Below, piece after piece: positions 31,985 through 41,277 of a stretch of 51,747 nt of DNA. The stretch is from Butyrivibrio sp. (GTDB taxonomy: Bacteria; Bacillota; Clostridia; Lachnospirales; Lachnospiraceae): positions 1 through 51,747 of the forward strand of contig JAAVHB010000092.1 in NCBI GenBank assembly GCA_014799955.1, written 5' to 3'. Positions within the stretch are counted from its first letter, which is position 1; each line of letters starts with the position of its first letter. Made by a program: the position numbers and the translations under genes. Under the pieces are notes generated by a model, which saw only the letters and a program-made list of their open reading frames with translations, was not told the DNA's origin and searched no databases.

Positions 31985-32874
31985 AAAAGACAATATCCGA
32001 AGACGGCAGAAAGATACGCTACCGTAAGAGGCAGAAAAAGCTCAACCGTTCAATGGCGGGTAACTCGCTGCTGTTTTTACTGATGATTATATGCGGCGTG
32101 TTCATGGCGCTTCCGTTGGTAATGATTATCAACAACGCCTTAAAGCCCCTGGATGAGTTGTACCAGTTCCCTCCGAAGATTTTCGTGCGGAACCCTACGC
32201 TTGAGAACTTCTCAGATTTGTTCGTTCTGATGAACAACTCATGGGTGCCTTTCTCAAGATACATACTTAACACGATTATCATTACCGGCGGCGGTATGGT
32301 GGGTCACGTTATTTGTGCCTCACTTGCGGCATATCCGCTTGCAAAGCATGATTTTCCGGGCAAAAAAGTACTCTCGGAGATGGTAGTGCTGTCAATGATG
32401 TTCTCATGGACGGTTACTCAGATTCCGCAGTACCTGATTATAAGCTGGATACATATTAACAATACATATCTGGCGCTGATACTTCCGGCATTTTCGTTCG
32501 GTATGGGACTTTACCTTATGAAGCAGTTCATGGAGCAGATTCCCGATTCTCTTATGGAATCCGCCAGACTTGACGGCGCTTCCGAGTGGAAGGTATTCTG
32601 GAAGATTATAATGCCGAATGTTAAGCCTGCATGGCTGACGCTCGCAATATTCCAGTTCCAGCAGATGTGGGGCAATACCGGAAGCCTCTTCCTCCGTAAC
32701 GAGGAACTGAAACCTTTACAGTACGCACTTCAGCAGATAACGGCGGGCGGTACTGCCAGAGCCGGCGCGGCTGCAGCGGTAACCTTTATTATCGCGGCGG
32801 TTCCCATTATCTTTTTCCTGATTTGCCAGAGCAACGTACTTGAGACCATGACGACCTCAGGTATGAAGGATTGA
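31981..32874 (+). CDS. Sugar ABC transporter permease (MalG type), importer 1
   Basis: This 297-residue protein is the second permease of importer 1. It has about six transmembrane helices, the MalG-type stretch YPLAKHDFPGKKVLSEMVVLSMMFSW, and the EAA loop MESARLDGASEWKVFWKIIMPNVKP (about residues 192-216). The start overlaps the preceding permease stop (ATGA). The next gene, an NHL-repeat protein, begins 13 bases downstream. Confidence 0.93.
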   Translation: MKKTISEDGRKIRYRKRQKKLNRSMAGNSLLFLLMIICGVFMALPLVMIINNALKPLDELYQFPPKIFVRNPTLENFSDLFVLMNNSWVPFSRYILNTIIITGGGMVGHVICASLAAYPLAKHDFPGKKVLSEMVVLSMMFSWTVTQIPQYLIISWIHINNTYLALILPAFSFGMGLYLMKQFMEQIPDSLMESARLDGASEWKVFWKIIMPNVKPAWLTLAIFQFQQMWGNTGSLFLRNEELKPLQYALQQITAGGTARAGAAAAVTFIIAAVPIIFFLICQSNVLETMTTSGMKD

Positions 32875-32887
32875 AGGAGGGGTGAAG

Positions 32888-34396
32888 ATGAAGCTTGTAA
32901 AAAAATTAAGCAGAGCCGTAATTTTTGCTATGGTATGCCTTATGGTGCTTGGAAGCGCGGCGGTGTTTACGCTTGCCGGCGACGAACCGTATGATACATA
33001 CAATTACAATTTCAGAGAGGACGCGATATACACGCCCTCGGCATATTCTCCGTCCAAATCCATTACGGGTGTGGGACTTACATACAACGGAGAGCCGCTT
33101 GGCAAGTTTGTGTCACCTCAGGATATATGCCGTTCGATGGAGGATGATAACTTTTATGTGGCTGACACCGGCAACAACCGTATCGTGGTATTCAACAGCG
33201 ATATGACGGAGGTTATAAACGTAATTTCGTCCTTTGACAATAACGGCAAGACGGACACCTTTAACGCGCCTTACGGCGTATGCGTATCCGAGAAAGGTCA
33301 GATTTATGTAGCGGATTCGCAGAACCGCAGGGTTGTCGTTCTTGAAAAGAGCGGAGAACTTGTAAGAATAGTAGACAATCCCGTTTCTCAAAGTCTGGAG
33401 GAGGGATATGTATTCACTCCCCTTAAGGTAACGGTTGATTACGCAGACCGTATATACTGCATAGCCCAGAACATGTTTGAAGGAATCATGGTATTTGAGA
33501 GCGACGGAAATTTCACCGGATTCTTCGGTACCATTAACGTAAAGCTTTCCGCATGGGATAAATTCTGGAAGCGAATCGCGACAAAGGAAGAGCGTAAGAA
33601 ACAGAAGCTTTATATCCCTACGGAGTTCACGGGAATCGACGTGGACACGGACGGATTCATATACGCGACCAATGTTGACGCGGACGGTGTTCAGGCGGTA
33701 AGAAGGCTTAACCCCAGAGGCGAGGACGTTATCAAGAAGGGTGAAAATAAAAACGTAGGCGGTGACCTGTGGATACAGGGTTCAAGCACCTATGCGGGAG
33801 CCTCGCAGATAACGGATGTCGTATACAGGGGCTCGGGAATGTACTCGATGCTTGACCGCAAGAGAGGCAGAATATTTACCTACGATCATGAAGGAAATCT
33901 TCTTTATATTTTCGGAGGCCTCGGAACACAGATCGGAACCTTCAAAGTTCCGGCGGCTATCGAGGCAATGGGAAGCAAAATAGTAATTCTTGACTCGAGC
34001 AACGAGACAATTACGATTTTTGAGGAAACCGAGTACGGAAAGCTCATAAATGAAGCTATTGCGCTCCGTTACGACGGAGACGAGACACAGGCGGTTGAGA
34101 AATGGAGGCAGGTTCTCAAGCTTGACGAGAACAACGAGCTTGCCAATACCGGTATCGGTAAGGCATACCTTACGGCGGGAGAAAATAAGCTCGCCATGAA
34201 GTACTTAAAGCTCGGTATGAACAGCGAATATTACTCGATTGCTTTCAGAAGATACAGAAACGAACTGCTTGAGGCAAACTTAAGCATTATCCTTTCGGTT
34301 CTTGCGGTAATAATTATTGGATTGGTAGTATTCTTCCGTTTAAGGAAGCGAAAAAAGAATAAGAAGGCAGAGGAAGGGGGTATGAATGTTGGCTAA
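32888..34396 (+). CDS. Membrane-anchored NHL-repeat and TPR-like protein
   Basis: This 502-residue protein has a signal peptide (about residues 9-30), an extracellular beta-propeller built of NHL-like repeats (FYVADTGNNRIVVF, IYVADSQNRRVVVL, and more to about residue 375), a TPR-like helical pair (about 385-450: AVEKWRQVLKLDENNELANTGIGKAYLTAGENKLAMKYLKLGM in two helices), and a C-terminal membrane helix (about 462-485) with a basic tail. It is thus an outside sensor or scaffold next to the importer. ATG 32888 has AGGAGG seven bases upstream; a GTG two codons earlier is too close to it. It overlaps the YIP1 gene by 11 bases. Function unknown. Confidence 0.8.
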   Translation: MKLVKKLSRAVIFAMVCLMVLGSAAVFTLAGDEPYDTYNYNFREDAIYTPSAYSPSKSITGVGLTYNGEPLGKFVSPQDICRSMEDDNFYVADTGNNRIVVFNSDMTEVINVISSFDNNGKTDTFNAPYGVCVSEKGQIYVADSQNRRVVVLEKSGELVRIVDNPVSQSLEEGYVFTPLKVTVDYADRIYCIAQNMFEGIMVFESDGNFTGFFGTINVKLSAWDKFWKRIATKEERKKQKLYIPTEFTGIDVDTDGFIYATNVDADGVQAVRRLNPRGEDVIKKGENKNVGGDLWIQGSSTYAGASQITDVVYRGSGMYSMLDRKRGRIFTYDHEGNLLYIFGGLGTQIGTFKVPAAIEAMGSKIVILDSSNETITIFEETEYGKLINEAIALRYDGDETQAVEKWRQVLKLDENNELANTGIGKAYLTAGENKLAMKYLKLGMNSEYYSIAFRRYRNELLEANLSIILSVLAVIIIGLVVFFRLRKRKKNKKAEEGGMNVG

Positions 34397-35021
34397 ATTA
34401 TTTTCCAAGGAAAAATGGAGCTACTTCTGGTACACGATGACGCATCCCGCGGACGGCTTTTACTGGATCCGCCATAAGGAATACGGAAGCGTCGGAATCG
34501 CGCTGCTTATGGTTTTCCTCTTCTCTTTAAGCTTTTCAATGAACCGTTTGTGCGCCAGCTTCGTTGTAAACGAAACGGATCCGAGAACGGTAAACTCGCT
34601 CACGGAGCTTTTGGGTGTTGTTGTACTTTTCTTACTCATATGTGTTGGAAACTGGTCAATCACCTGTCTTATGAACGGCGAGGGAAGATTCAAGGACATA
34701 ATAATAGCCGTGGGCTACGGGCTGACACCGGCAACGGTGGGAATTACGCTGGCTACATTTGTCAGTCAGATAATAGCCGATAACGAACAGGCGTTTTACG
34801 GAATAATTATGGGAATCGGAATTGCGTATGCGGTGATACTCATACTTATGGGAATCATGCAGATTCATAATTATACGCTCGGCAAAACACTGCTCACATT
34901 GATACTTACCTTTGTGGCGATGCTGATTATTATCTTTGTAGCGCTTTTGTTATTCAACTTAATCGGTCAGGTAATTACGTTTATAAGAAGTATTTATCTT
35001 GAACTGGTATACAGGACATAA
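34386..35021 (+). CDS. YIP1 family membrane protein
   Basis: This 211-residue protein has a short cytoplasmic N-terminus (KLFSKEKWSYFWYTMTHPADGFYWIRHKEYGSV) typical of bacterial YIP1-domain proteins and about five transmembrane helices. A conserved polar patch (NWSITCLMNGEGRFKDIIIAVGYGLTPATVG) lies between helices 2 and 3. Bacterial YIP1 proteins have no defined role. The 11-base overlap with the NHL gene and the 11-base gap to the DUF5696-like gene indicate that all three act together. Confidence 0.82.
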   Translation: MLAKLFSKEKWSYFWYTMTHPADGFYWIRHKEYGSVGIALLMVFLFSLSFSMNRLCASFVVNETDPRTVNSLTELLGVVVLFLLICVGNWSITCLMNGEGRFKDIIIAVGYGLTPATVGITLATFVSQIIADNEQAFYGIIMGIGIAYAVILILMGIMQIHNYTLGKTLLTLILTFVAMLIIIFVALLLFNLIGQVITFIRSIYLELVYRT

Positions 35022-35032
35022 GGAGGTCGGAA

Positions 35033-37660
35033 ATGAGTTCTTCAAAAAAAGATAAGAAAAAGAAAACTATTCATCAATTCGGACTTCCCCATAAGATAAT
35101 TCTGGCAGTGCTTGGAGTGGCGGTCGTTATAGTTGCTTCCGTTGTTATTTACAATACGGTTCATTATAAGCTCTATGACGAATATAAAGAATGTCTCTCC
35201 TACTATGAGTACGAGGAAGGCTCGGAGTTTACAGCCAAGTCCGAAAGCAAGGCGGACGTTGAGGGCATGGTTTTGGTGGCTGAGAACGATATTCTCAAGC
35301 TTTACACCAATACCGAAACCGCGGAGGTTGCGGTTTACGACAAAAGAAACGGGAAAATAACTTATTCAAATCCGCAGGATGCAGATGAGGATACAATAGC
35401 GAACGAGACGAACAAAAATAACCTTAAGTCACAGTTTATTATCGACTACTATAATACCGCGAGAAATATGGGTACATATGACTCCTACAGCATGTCGGTA
35501 AAGGAAGGCAGATTTGAGGTTGAGTCTATTGAAAACGGCGTAAGATACATATACACCGTAGGCGATTTCTCCAAGGTATCAACGGGCTTGGTTCCGACGT
35601 ATATCACCAAAGAAAAGCTTGACGAGGTGTGTGCAAATCTCAGCGACGTAAAGGGAAGGTCGCTTGCAAGACGTTATCAGAACTTTGACGAAAAAAGGGG
35701 TATGTACGTACTGAACGAGCAGGCTCAGAACAGCTTTGTTATCATCCAGTCGATTGAGGAATATTTCCTTGAAGCAGGCTGGACAGAGGACGATTACAAT
35801 GAACAGATGGAGCTTGCCGGAGAAGATACGGAAAATGAGACTATGTCGTTTGTTATTCCCATCGAGTACAGGCTTGCGGACGACGGAATCAATGTATCCG
35901 TTCCCGCAAAGGGCATACAGGAAAAGGGCGGCGGAAAGCTTTACAATATAAAGCTTCTCAGCTATTTCGGAGCGGCAGGAACGGAGAAGGACGGCTACAT
36001 TGTTGTTCCCAACGGCTCTGGCTCACTGATTAACTACAACAACGGCAAGAGTGCCGACGCGGTATATTCACAGTATGTATACGGACTTGACCCCATGGTT
36101 GCGAACTATACGCAGCTTGGAACCACGCAGGATGCGAGACTTCCGCTTTGCGCTATGTGCGAGGGGGACAGCGGACTGCTTATGACGGTTGAGGACGGAG
36201 CGACGACGTCTTACTTTACGGCGGGAGTGTCGGGAAAGAATAATTCATATAATTATATGAATACAACCTTCGTGGTAAGAGGCTTCGACCTGCTCTCAAT
36301 GTTCGGTACAACGGGTAATGAGGCGGATCTGCCAATTCTTGAGGAGGATTTTTACGACGTAAACTATACCGTAAAATATACGATGCTTGGCGATACTCAT
36401 ACCGGGTATTCGGGAGTTGCCAATTATTACAGGGAAAGACTTGTAGCGGAAGGTGTGCTCACCGAAAAGACTGAGAGCGGCGATATTCCATTCTACTACG
36501 ATATAATCGGAGGCGCTAAGGAAACGGCAAGCATTGTTGGTGTGCAGTACCTTAAACAGCTTGCGATGACAACCTTTGATGAGGCAAAGCAGATTTCTCT
36601 TGACCTTAACGATAAGGGAATCAAAAATCAGGTTATGAATTATCAGGGCTGGAGCAACGGCGGTTATTTTGCGGATGTATACGATAAAGTAAACAAGCTC
36701 GGCAAGCTCGGCGGCAAGAAGGATCTGGAAGAGTTGAATTCCGTTATGGAGGCAAACGGCGGAACGCTTTTTGTAGACGTACCGTTCCAGTTTGTTACGG
36801 AAATATCCAAGAGATACAAAAACTCCAGTGAGAATTCCAGATATTATGCCGGCGGCTATATCGCCCAGCTCGGTGTGCTCGGATTCACTAATTACCGTAT
36901 GACGTCATCGCTTGGCTATGACGAAAACATCACCAATCTGATGTCGCCTAAGTTCCTTCCGAGATATATTGACGGATTTATCGACGACATAAAGGATATT
37001 GACGTCAGCGGAATTTCTTTCAGGGATTTGGGAAATGAGCTTCACTCGGATAAAAAGAGAACAAATGTCATTGACAGAGAGCAGGCTCTTGACATTGTGC
37101 TGGCACAGTTTGAGAAATTTAACGGGATTGAGCGCGATATAATGGTAAACGACGGAAACGCTTATACGTTTGCTTATGCGGATCATATTATCAACGCTCC
37201 CATATCGCATAACAGCTTCAGCATAATAGACGAGGAGATTCCTCTCTATGAGATGATTATTCACGGTTACATAAACTATGCCGGTAAGCAGCTCAATTAT
37301 CATGACGCGCCGAATACAAACGAAATCACTCTCAGAATGATTGAATACGGTGCTTCACCCCATTATATCTTCACATGGGAGAGCGCTTATGAAATGAAGG
37401 ATACCGCTCTCAGCAAGTTCTACGCAACGAAGTATGAAAACTGGAGCGACGACGCCGTAGAGATGTACAATACGGTTAATTCGGCTCTTGGCAAGGTTTC
37501 GGGCGAAACAATAGTCAGGCATGAGATTGTCGAAGAGGGCGTTAAGAAAATAACATACAGCAACGGCACCGTGATATATGTCAACTATACGGCTAAGGAT
37601 GTAAAGGTTGACGGAGTTACGGTTTCCGCAGAAAATTTCTATGTGGAGGTGGCTGAATAA
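35033..37660 (+). CDS. DUF5696-like large membrane-anchored ectodomain protein
   Basis: This 875-residue protein has a basic cytoplasmic start (residues 1-20), one membrane helix (about 22-44) and a very large extracellular part. Residues 75-470 look beta-rich (ILKLYTNTETAEVAVYDKRNGKI, VSVPAKGIQEKGGG, YIVVPNGSGSLINYNNGK). Residues 480-780 alternate helices and strands like a TIM barrel (IGVQYLKQL, IKNQVMNYQGWSNGG, GTLFVDVPFQFV, GISFRDLGNEL), with acidic residues at strand ends; the last 60 residues are beta again. It resembles the DUF5696 family, found next to sugar importers. It could be a new glycosidase or a glycan-binding scaffold. Its stop overlaps the start of the next permease gene by one base. 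Confidence 0.75.
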   Translation: MSSSKKDKKKKTIHQFGLPHKIILAVLGVAVVIVASVVIYNTVHYKLYDEYKECLSYYEYEEGSEFTAKSESKADVEGMVLVAENDILKLYTNTETAEVAVYDKRNGKITYSNPQDADEDTIANETNKNNLKSQFIIDYYNTARNMGTYDSYSMSVKEGRFEVESIENGVRYIYTVGDFSKVSTGLVPTYITKEKLDEVCANLSDVKGRSLARRYQNFDEKRGMYVLNEQAQNSFVIIQSIEEYFLEAGWTEDDYNEQMELAGEDTENETMSFVIPIEYRLADDGINVSVPAKGIQEKGGGKLYNIKLLSYFGAAGTEKDGYIVVPNGSGSLINYNNGKSADAVYSQYVYGLDPMVANYTQLGTTQDARLPLCAMCEGDSGLLMTVEDGATTSYFTAGVSGKNNSYNYMNTTFVVRGFDLLSMFGTTGNEADLPILEEDFYDVNYTVKYTMLGDTHTGYSGVANYYRERLVAEGVLTEKTESGDIPFYYDIIGGAKETASIVGVQYLKQLAMTTFDEAKQISLDLNDKGIKNQVMNYQGWSNGGYFADVYDKVNKLGKLGGKKDLEELNSVMEANGGTLFVDVPFQFVTEISKRYKNSSENSRYYAGGYIAQLGVLGFTNYRMTSSLGYDENITNLMSPKFLPRYIDGFIDDIKDIDVSGISFRDLGNELHSDKKRTNVIDREQALDIVLAQFEKFNGIERDIMVNDGNAYTFAYADHIINAPISHNSFSIIDEEIPLYEMIIHGYINYAGKQLNYHDAPNTNEITLRMIEYGASPHYIFTWESAYEMKDTALSKFYATKYENWSDDAVEMYNTVNSALGKVSGETIVRHEIVEEGVKKITYSNGTVIYVNYTAKDVKVDGVTVSAENFYVEVAE

Positions 37661-38583
37661 TGAAAAGAAAGAAAAAACACGGAATGTCACTGATACAGAA
37701 AAGAAATTTCAAAGGTTTTTTGTTCATAGTGCCGTGGCTTATAGGCTTTATAGCATTCTATGCCCGCGGACTGATTCAGAATATCCAGTTCTCAATGAGT
37801 ACGCTTACCGTTCCGGCAACGGGCGGATATACTCTTGACTGGGTTGGTTTTGACAACTATATATATGCTTTCAGGGTACACGGCTCTTTCAAGCAGGTGC
37901 TTACGAGCTCATTGGGCAATATGCTTATAGACGTGCCGTTAATTATCTTTTTCAGCTTGTTTATGGCGATTCTGCTCAATAAGAAGTTCAAGGGAAGAGG
38001 CATTGTCCGCGCGATATTCTTTATCCCCGTAATAATGGGAGCGGGAGCAATCACGGACGCTCTGGACCTTGCGCGTACTATGATGAACGACGGTATAAAT
38101 TCAAGCTCCGGAGAAATGTCCGACGCAGCAGCGGCGGCAAGCGTCAGCATAGAATATTTCATTGATTTGTTCAAAAACCTGTCGCTGCCGGAGAAGCTGT
38201 TGGATTATGTCGTCGGGGCGGTGGCGAGAGTTACCGAGATTATTTCGGCATCAGGCGTACAGCTTATTATATTCATTGCGGCGCTGCAGTCGATTCCCGG
38301 CTCTATGTACGAGGTTGCCAAGATTGAAGGCGCTACCGCTTATGAAACCTTCTGGAAGGTTACATTCCCGATGGTTATGCCGCATATCATCACCAACTTC
38401 GTTTATACCGTGGTCGATAAATTTGCGGACAGCGAGATAATAGAACTGGCATACAAGACCACCTTTGACAATTTCGACTACGGTTTGGGTTCGGCAATGA
38501 GTATGGTGTCAACATTAATCGTGTGTGTGGTTCTGTTTTTGGTAGTTGCATTTATCCAGAAACGTACCTTCTATTATAACTAG
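37660..38583 (+). CDS. Sugar ABC transporter permease (MalF type), importer 2
   Basis: This 307-residue protein is the first permease of a second importer. It has six transmembrane helices, with a short N-terminus (LIQKRNFKGFLFIVPWLIGF) and the EAA loop YEVAKIEGATAYETFWKVTFPMVMP (about residues 226-250). It also has an extracellular insertion of about 50 residues between helices 3 and 4 (MNDGINSSSGEMSDAAAAA). The start codon overlaps the DUF5696-like stop by one base (TAATG), so the two are coupled. Confidence 0.92.
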   Translation: MKRKKKHGMSLIQKRNFKGFLFIVPWLIGFIAFYARGLIQNIQFSMSTLTVPATGGYTLDWVGFDNYIYAFRVHGSFKQVLTSSLGNMLIDVPLIIFFSLFMAILLNKKFKGRGIVRAIFFIPVIMGAGAITDALDLARTMMNDGINSSSGEMSDAAAAASVSIEYFIDLFKNLSLPEKLLDYVVGAVARVTEIISASGVQLIIFIAALQSIPGSMYEVAKIEGATAYETFWKVTFPMVMPHIITNFVYTVVDKFADSEIIELAYKTTFDNFDYGLGSAMSMVSTLIVCVVLFLVVAFIQKRTFYYN

Positions 38584-38604
38584 TATGGCGAAAGGAGCAG
38601 CAAG

Positions 38605-39621
38605 ATGAGCGATATTACAAATCAGGAAACGAAAAAATTAACATTTAAAGAAAAGCTTCACGCCATTAAGAATGACCCTAAGACAAAGAACAGCACGAGC
38701 GCGATGCTCAGAGGCACGAAATCGTTCGGGCTGGGCTTTGTCCAGGCACTCATTATAATCGGTATCTGCTATGTCATTCTGGCGCCGATAATCGGCATAC
38801 TTGTAAAGTCATTTATGACGAACAGCGATTCATATAATCCGATGGTTTATTTGATTCCTACGTCACCGACACTGGAGCGCTACAAGACAGTCATTGAATG
38901 TGTGGATTATTTCCCCACAATGGCTAAGGATTTGGCGTATACCATATCTCTTATGGTTATTCAGGTATTTATGTGCTCCATGGTAGGCTACGGATTTGCC
39001 AGGTTCAGTTTTCCGGGCAAAAATATTTTATTTGCGTGCGTAGTGCTGATGATTGTCATCCCGTCGCACTCAATAATGTTACCCTTGTATATGACATTCC
39101 GAAACTTTAATCCGTTAGGACTTGTTAAGCTTTTTAACGGCGGAAATACCGTCAATCTCATGGGAACGCCGATTCCTATGTTTATAATGACGTTCTTCGC
39201 AAGCGGATTAAGGTCTGGACTGTACATATATATATTTAATCAGTTCTTCAGAGGTCTTCCGAAAGAAATTGAGGAGGCGGCCTTTGTGGACGGCGCGGGA
39301 GTATGGTACACTTATTTCAGAATCATGCTCGTAAACGCCATGCCTTCTGTCATTACCGTAGCGGTATTTTCGCTGGTATGGCAGTACAATGATACCTTCT
39401 ATGCGAATCTGTTCCAGATTAGCCCGGACATAGTGCTGAGTAAAAAAATCAGTACGCTTACTGCCTCGATAGCTAATGAGTATAAGGTATTGGATAGGTC
39501 AATTCAGCAGCTGTATCTGAATGCCGGAATCGTATTGATGATGATTCCTATCGTAATCATTTACCTTATACTTCAGAAACGGTTCGTAGAAGGCGTTGAA
39601 CGAAGCGGAATCGTTGGTTAA
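38605..39621 (+). CDS. Sugar ABC transporter permease (MalG type), importer 2
   Basis: This 338-residue protein is the second permease of importer 2, with a 45-residue charged N-terminus and six transmembrane helices. The MalG-type features are GYGFARFSFPGKNILFACVVLMIVIPS and the EAA loop IEEAAFVDGAGVWYTYFRIMLVNAMP (about residues 223-248). AAAGGAG precedes the ATG. The genes for a modular lipoprotein and the binding protein follow. Confidence 0.92.
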   Translation: MSDITNQETKKLTFKEKLHAIKNDPKTKNSTSAMLRGTKSFGLGFVQALIIIGICYVILAPIIGILVKSFMTNSDSYNPMVYLIPTSPTLERYKTVIECVDYFPTMAKDLAYTISLMVIQVFMCSMVGYGFARFSFPGKNILFACVVLMIVIPSHSIMLPLYMTFRNFNPLGLVKLFNGGNTVNLMGTPIPMFIMTFFASGLRSGLYIYIFNQFFRGLPKEIEEAAFVDGAGVWYTYFRIMLVNAMPSVITVAVFSLVWQYNDTFYANLFQISPDIVLSKKISTLTASIANEYKVLDRSIQQLYLNAGIVLMMIPIVIIYLILQKRFVEGVERSGIVG

Positions 39622-39652
39622 ATCCGAACAAAGTTGAAGAGGAGGAAAGACT

Positions 39653-41236
39653 TTGAAAAAAACAAAACTACTCGCCTGCCTTATAGCGGGCGCGCTTGCG
39701 GTATCTCTTACCGCTTGCGGAAACTCAAGCAGCAGCTCAAGCAGCGATGGAACAAAGGCAGAGACTCAGGCTGGCACCAATGCTCCGGAGGAAAGCACGA
39801 CGGCCGGCGATACGCAGACACCTGAAAAGGTAGAAGCAAGCCTTGACTTTGAAGACGGCAAATTCGCTTTCATAGCACAGTATCTTAAGCCGGCTGATGC
39901 CTCAGAGGTAGAGCTGTCTGTTGCAGATTTTAACGGAAGCAAGGCGCTTCAGATTACCAACAAGGGAGGAAAATCTCCTTATGTGGGAATTGACGTGGCA
40001 AGTCTTCTCGGCGCGAAGATTGCGGACGTAGCAAAGGTGCAGATGGATATCGGAGTAAAATTTGCCGATGGAGAATTCAGCGCGATTCAGGGACGCGCGT
40101 TCACATGGACGGGCGCCGAACTTACTGAGACCGAGTACAGTTGGTCGGTATACCTGGAGAACAAAAACCCTGCCAGAGTTACATTTGACATTACAAAAAC
40201 TCCATTTACCGCCGACAGCAAGAACATTATGATTATCGGTCTTAACCCCGCAAGCTCGGTAGACGCGGCAAAGGCTCAGGCAGCGACTCTTTACATCGAC
40301 AACATCGCGTTCTACGATGCGAACGATAAGCTTATTGATGCTGACAGCGCGGCAGAGTTTGACGCACCCGACGGATTTGCGAAGGCAGAAAGAGACCCTA
40401 AACTCTGGACCCTTGCTAATCCCGTAACGCTTGAGAATTTTGCTGTAAGCAACAGCGCGTGGTCTCAGACCGGAAGAGAACTTACCGATGAGGAGAAAGC
40501 TCTTTTCGTGCCCGGCTCTATTATTGAGATTTCTTATAAGTGTGAACAGCCTGTATGGCTTGTATTCGTAGGCGCTGACAAAGCACAATTTGCAACAGGA
40601 AACGATTGGCAGCGATTCGGTGTTGTTGATCCTGACGGTTCGCCCCAGATTTTTGATACTATCGGCAATGTTGACGATGCGGGGACAACGGTGCAGTTTA
40701 CCTATGAGCAGATTGTTGAACGGCTTGGAGAGGATTTCGTAAGCAAGATCGGACAGCTCCAGTGTGAAGGTCAGGCAGACTGGGAAATATATAGCATCCA
40801 GATAGGACAGAAGAGCAATTATACCGCTCTTACCGACGTAACCGAACTTGCCGACTTTGCAGTAAGCAACGGTGCATGGTCACAGTCAGGAAGAGAACTT
40901 ACAGACGAGGAGAAGGCTCTTTTCGTACCCGGTTCAATTATTGAAGTCGCTTACAAGTGCTCCGAACCCGTATGGATGGTGTGCGTAGGTGCGGAAGCGT
41001 TTTCAAAGTACATGGGCAGTAACTCCTCATGGCAGCGTGTAGGTGTTGTTGACCCTGATAAGGATTTTACCACAACAGGTTCAGTTAATGCTGACGGAGA
41101 CAGAGTTCAGTTCACCTATGAGCAGATAGTGGAGCAACTTGGAGACAACTGGCTCGATAATCTTGCGCAGCTTCAGTGCGAAGGCAAAGAAGATTGGGAA
41201 GTTTACGGTATATCCATCGGCAAAAAGGCTGAATAA
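39653..41236 (+). CDS. Three-module carbohydrate-binding-like surface lipoprotein
   Basis: This 527-residue protein has a lipobox SLTAC (Cys 22), a Ser/Thr-rich linker to about residue 60, and three beta-rich modules without any catalytic signature. Module 1 (about 62-228, from SLDFEDGKFAF to LYIDNIAFYDAN) resembles family 11/27-type carbohydrate-binding modules. Modules 2 (259-385) and 3 (398-523) are tandem repeats sharing NFAVSN-AWSQ, GRELTDEEKALFVPGSIIE, VQFTYEQIVE and QLQCEG-DWE. It probably captures glycan at the surface, as SusE/F-type proteins do in Bacteroidetes. It lies between permease and binding-protein genes of importer 2. The start is TTG after GAGGAGG. Confidence 0.78.
   Translation: MKKTKLLACLIAGALAVSLTACGNSSSSSSSDGTKAETQAGTNAPEESTTAGDTQTPEKVEASLDFEDGKFAFIAQYLKPADASEVELSVADFNGSKALQITNKGGKSPYVGIDVASLLGAKIADVAKVQMDIGVKFADGEFSAIQGRAFTWTGAELTETEYSWSVYLENKNPARVTFDITKTPFTADSKNIMIIGLNPASSVDAAKAQAATLYIDNIAFYDANDKLIDADSAAEFDAPDGFAKAERDPKLWTLANPVTLENFAVSNSAWSQTGRELTDEEKALFVPGSIIEISYKCEQPVWLVFVGADKAQFATGNDWQRFGVVDPDGSPQIFDTIGNVDDAGTTVQFTYEQIVERLGEDFVSKIGQLQCEGQADWEIYSIQIGQKSNYTALTDVTELADFAVSNGAWSQSGRELTDEEKALFVPGSIIEVAYKCSEPVWMVCVGAEAFSKYMGSNSSWQRVGVVDPDKDFTTTGSVNADGDRVQFTYEQIVEQLGDNWLDNLAQLQCEGKEDWEVYGISIGKKAE
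40427..41221 (+). repeat. Tandem duplicated module inside the lipoprotein gene
   Basis: The coding region 40427-40807 (residues 259-385) and 40844-41221 (398-523) encode two copies of one module of about 126 residues. The longest common stretch is GRELTDEEKALFVPGSIIE. Confidence 0.85.
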
Positions 41237-41277
41237 TCTGAACTAAAATAAAACTAAGATAAAAGAAAGGAGAAGCA

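Noticed and set aside
40427-41221. Repeat in the lipoprotein gene considered as an assembly duplication
   Set aside because: The copies differ at many positions at protein and DNA level, as expected of an old module duplication.
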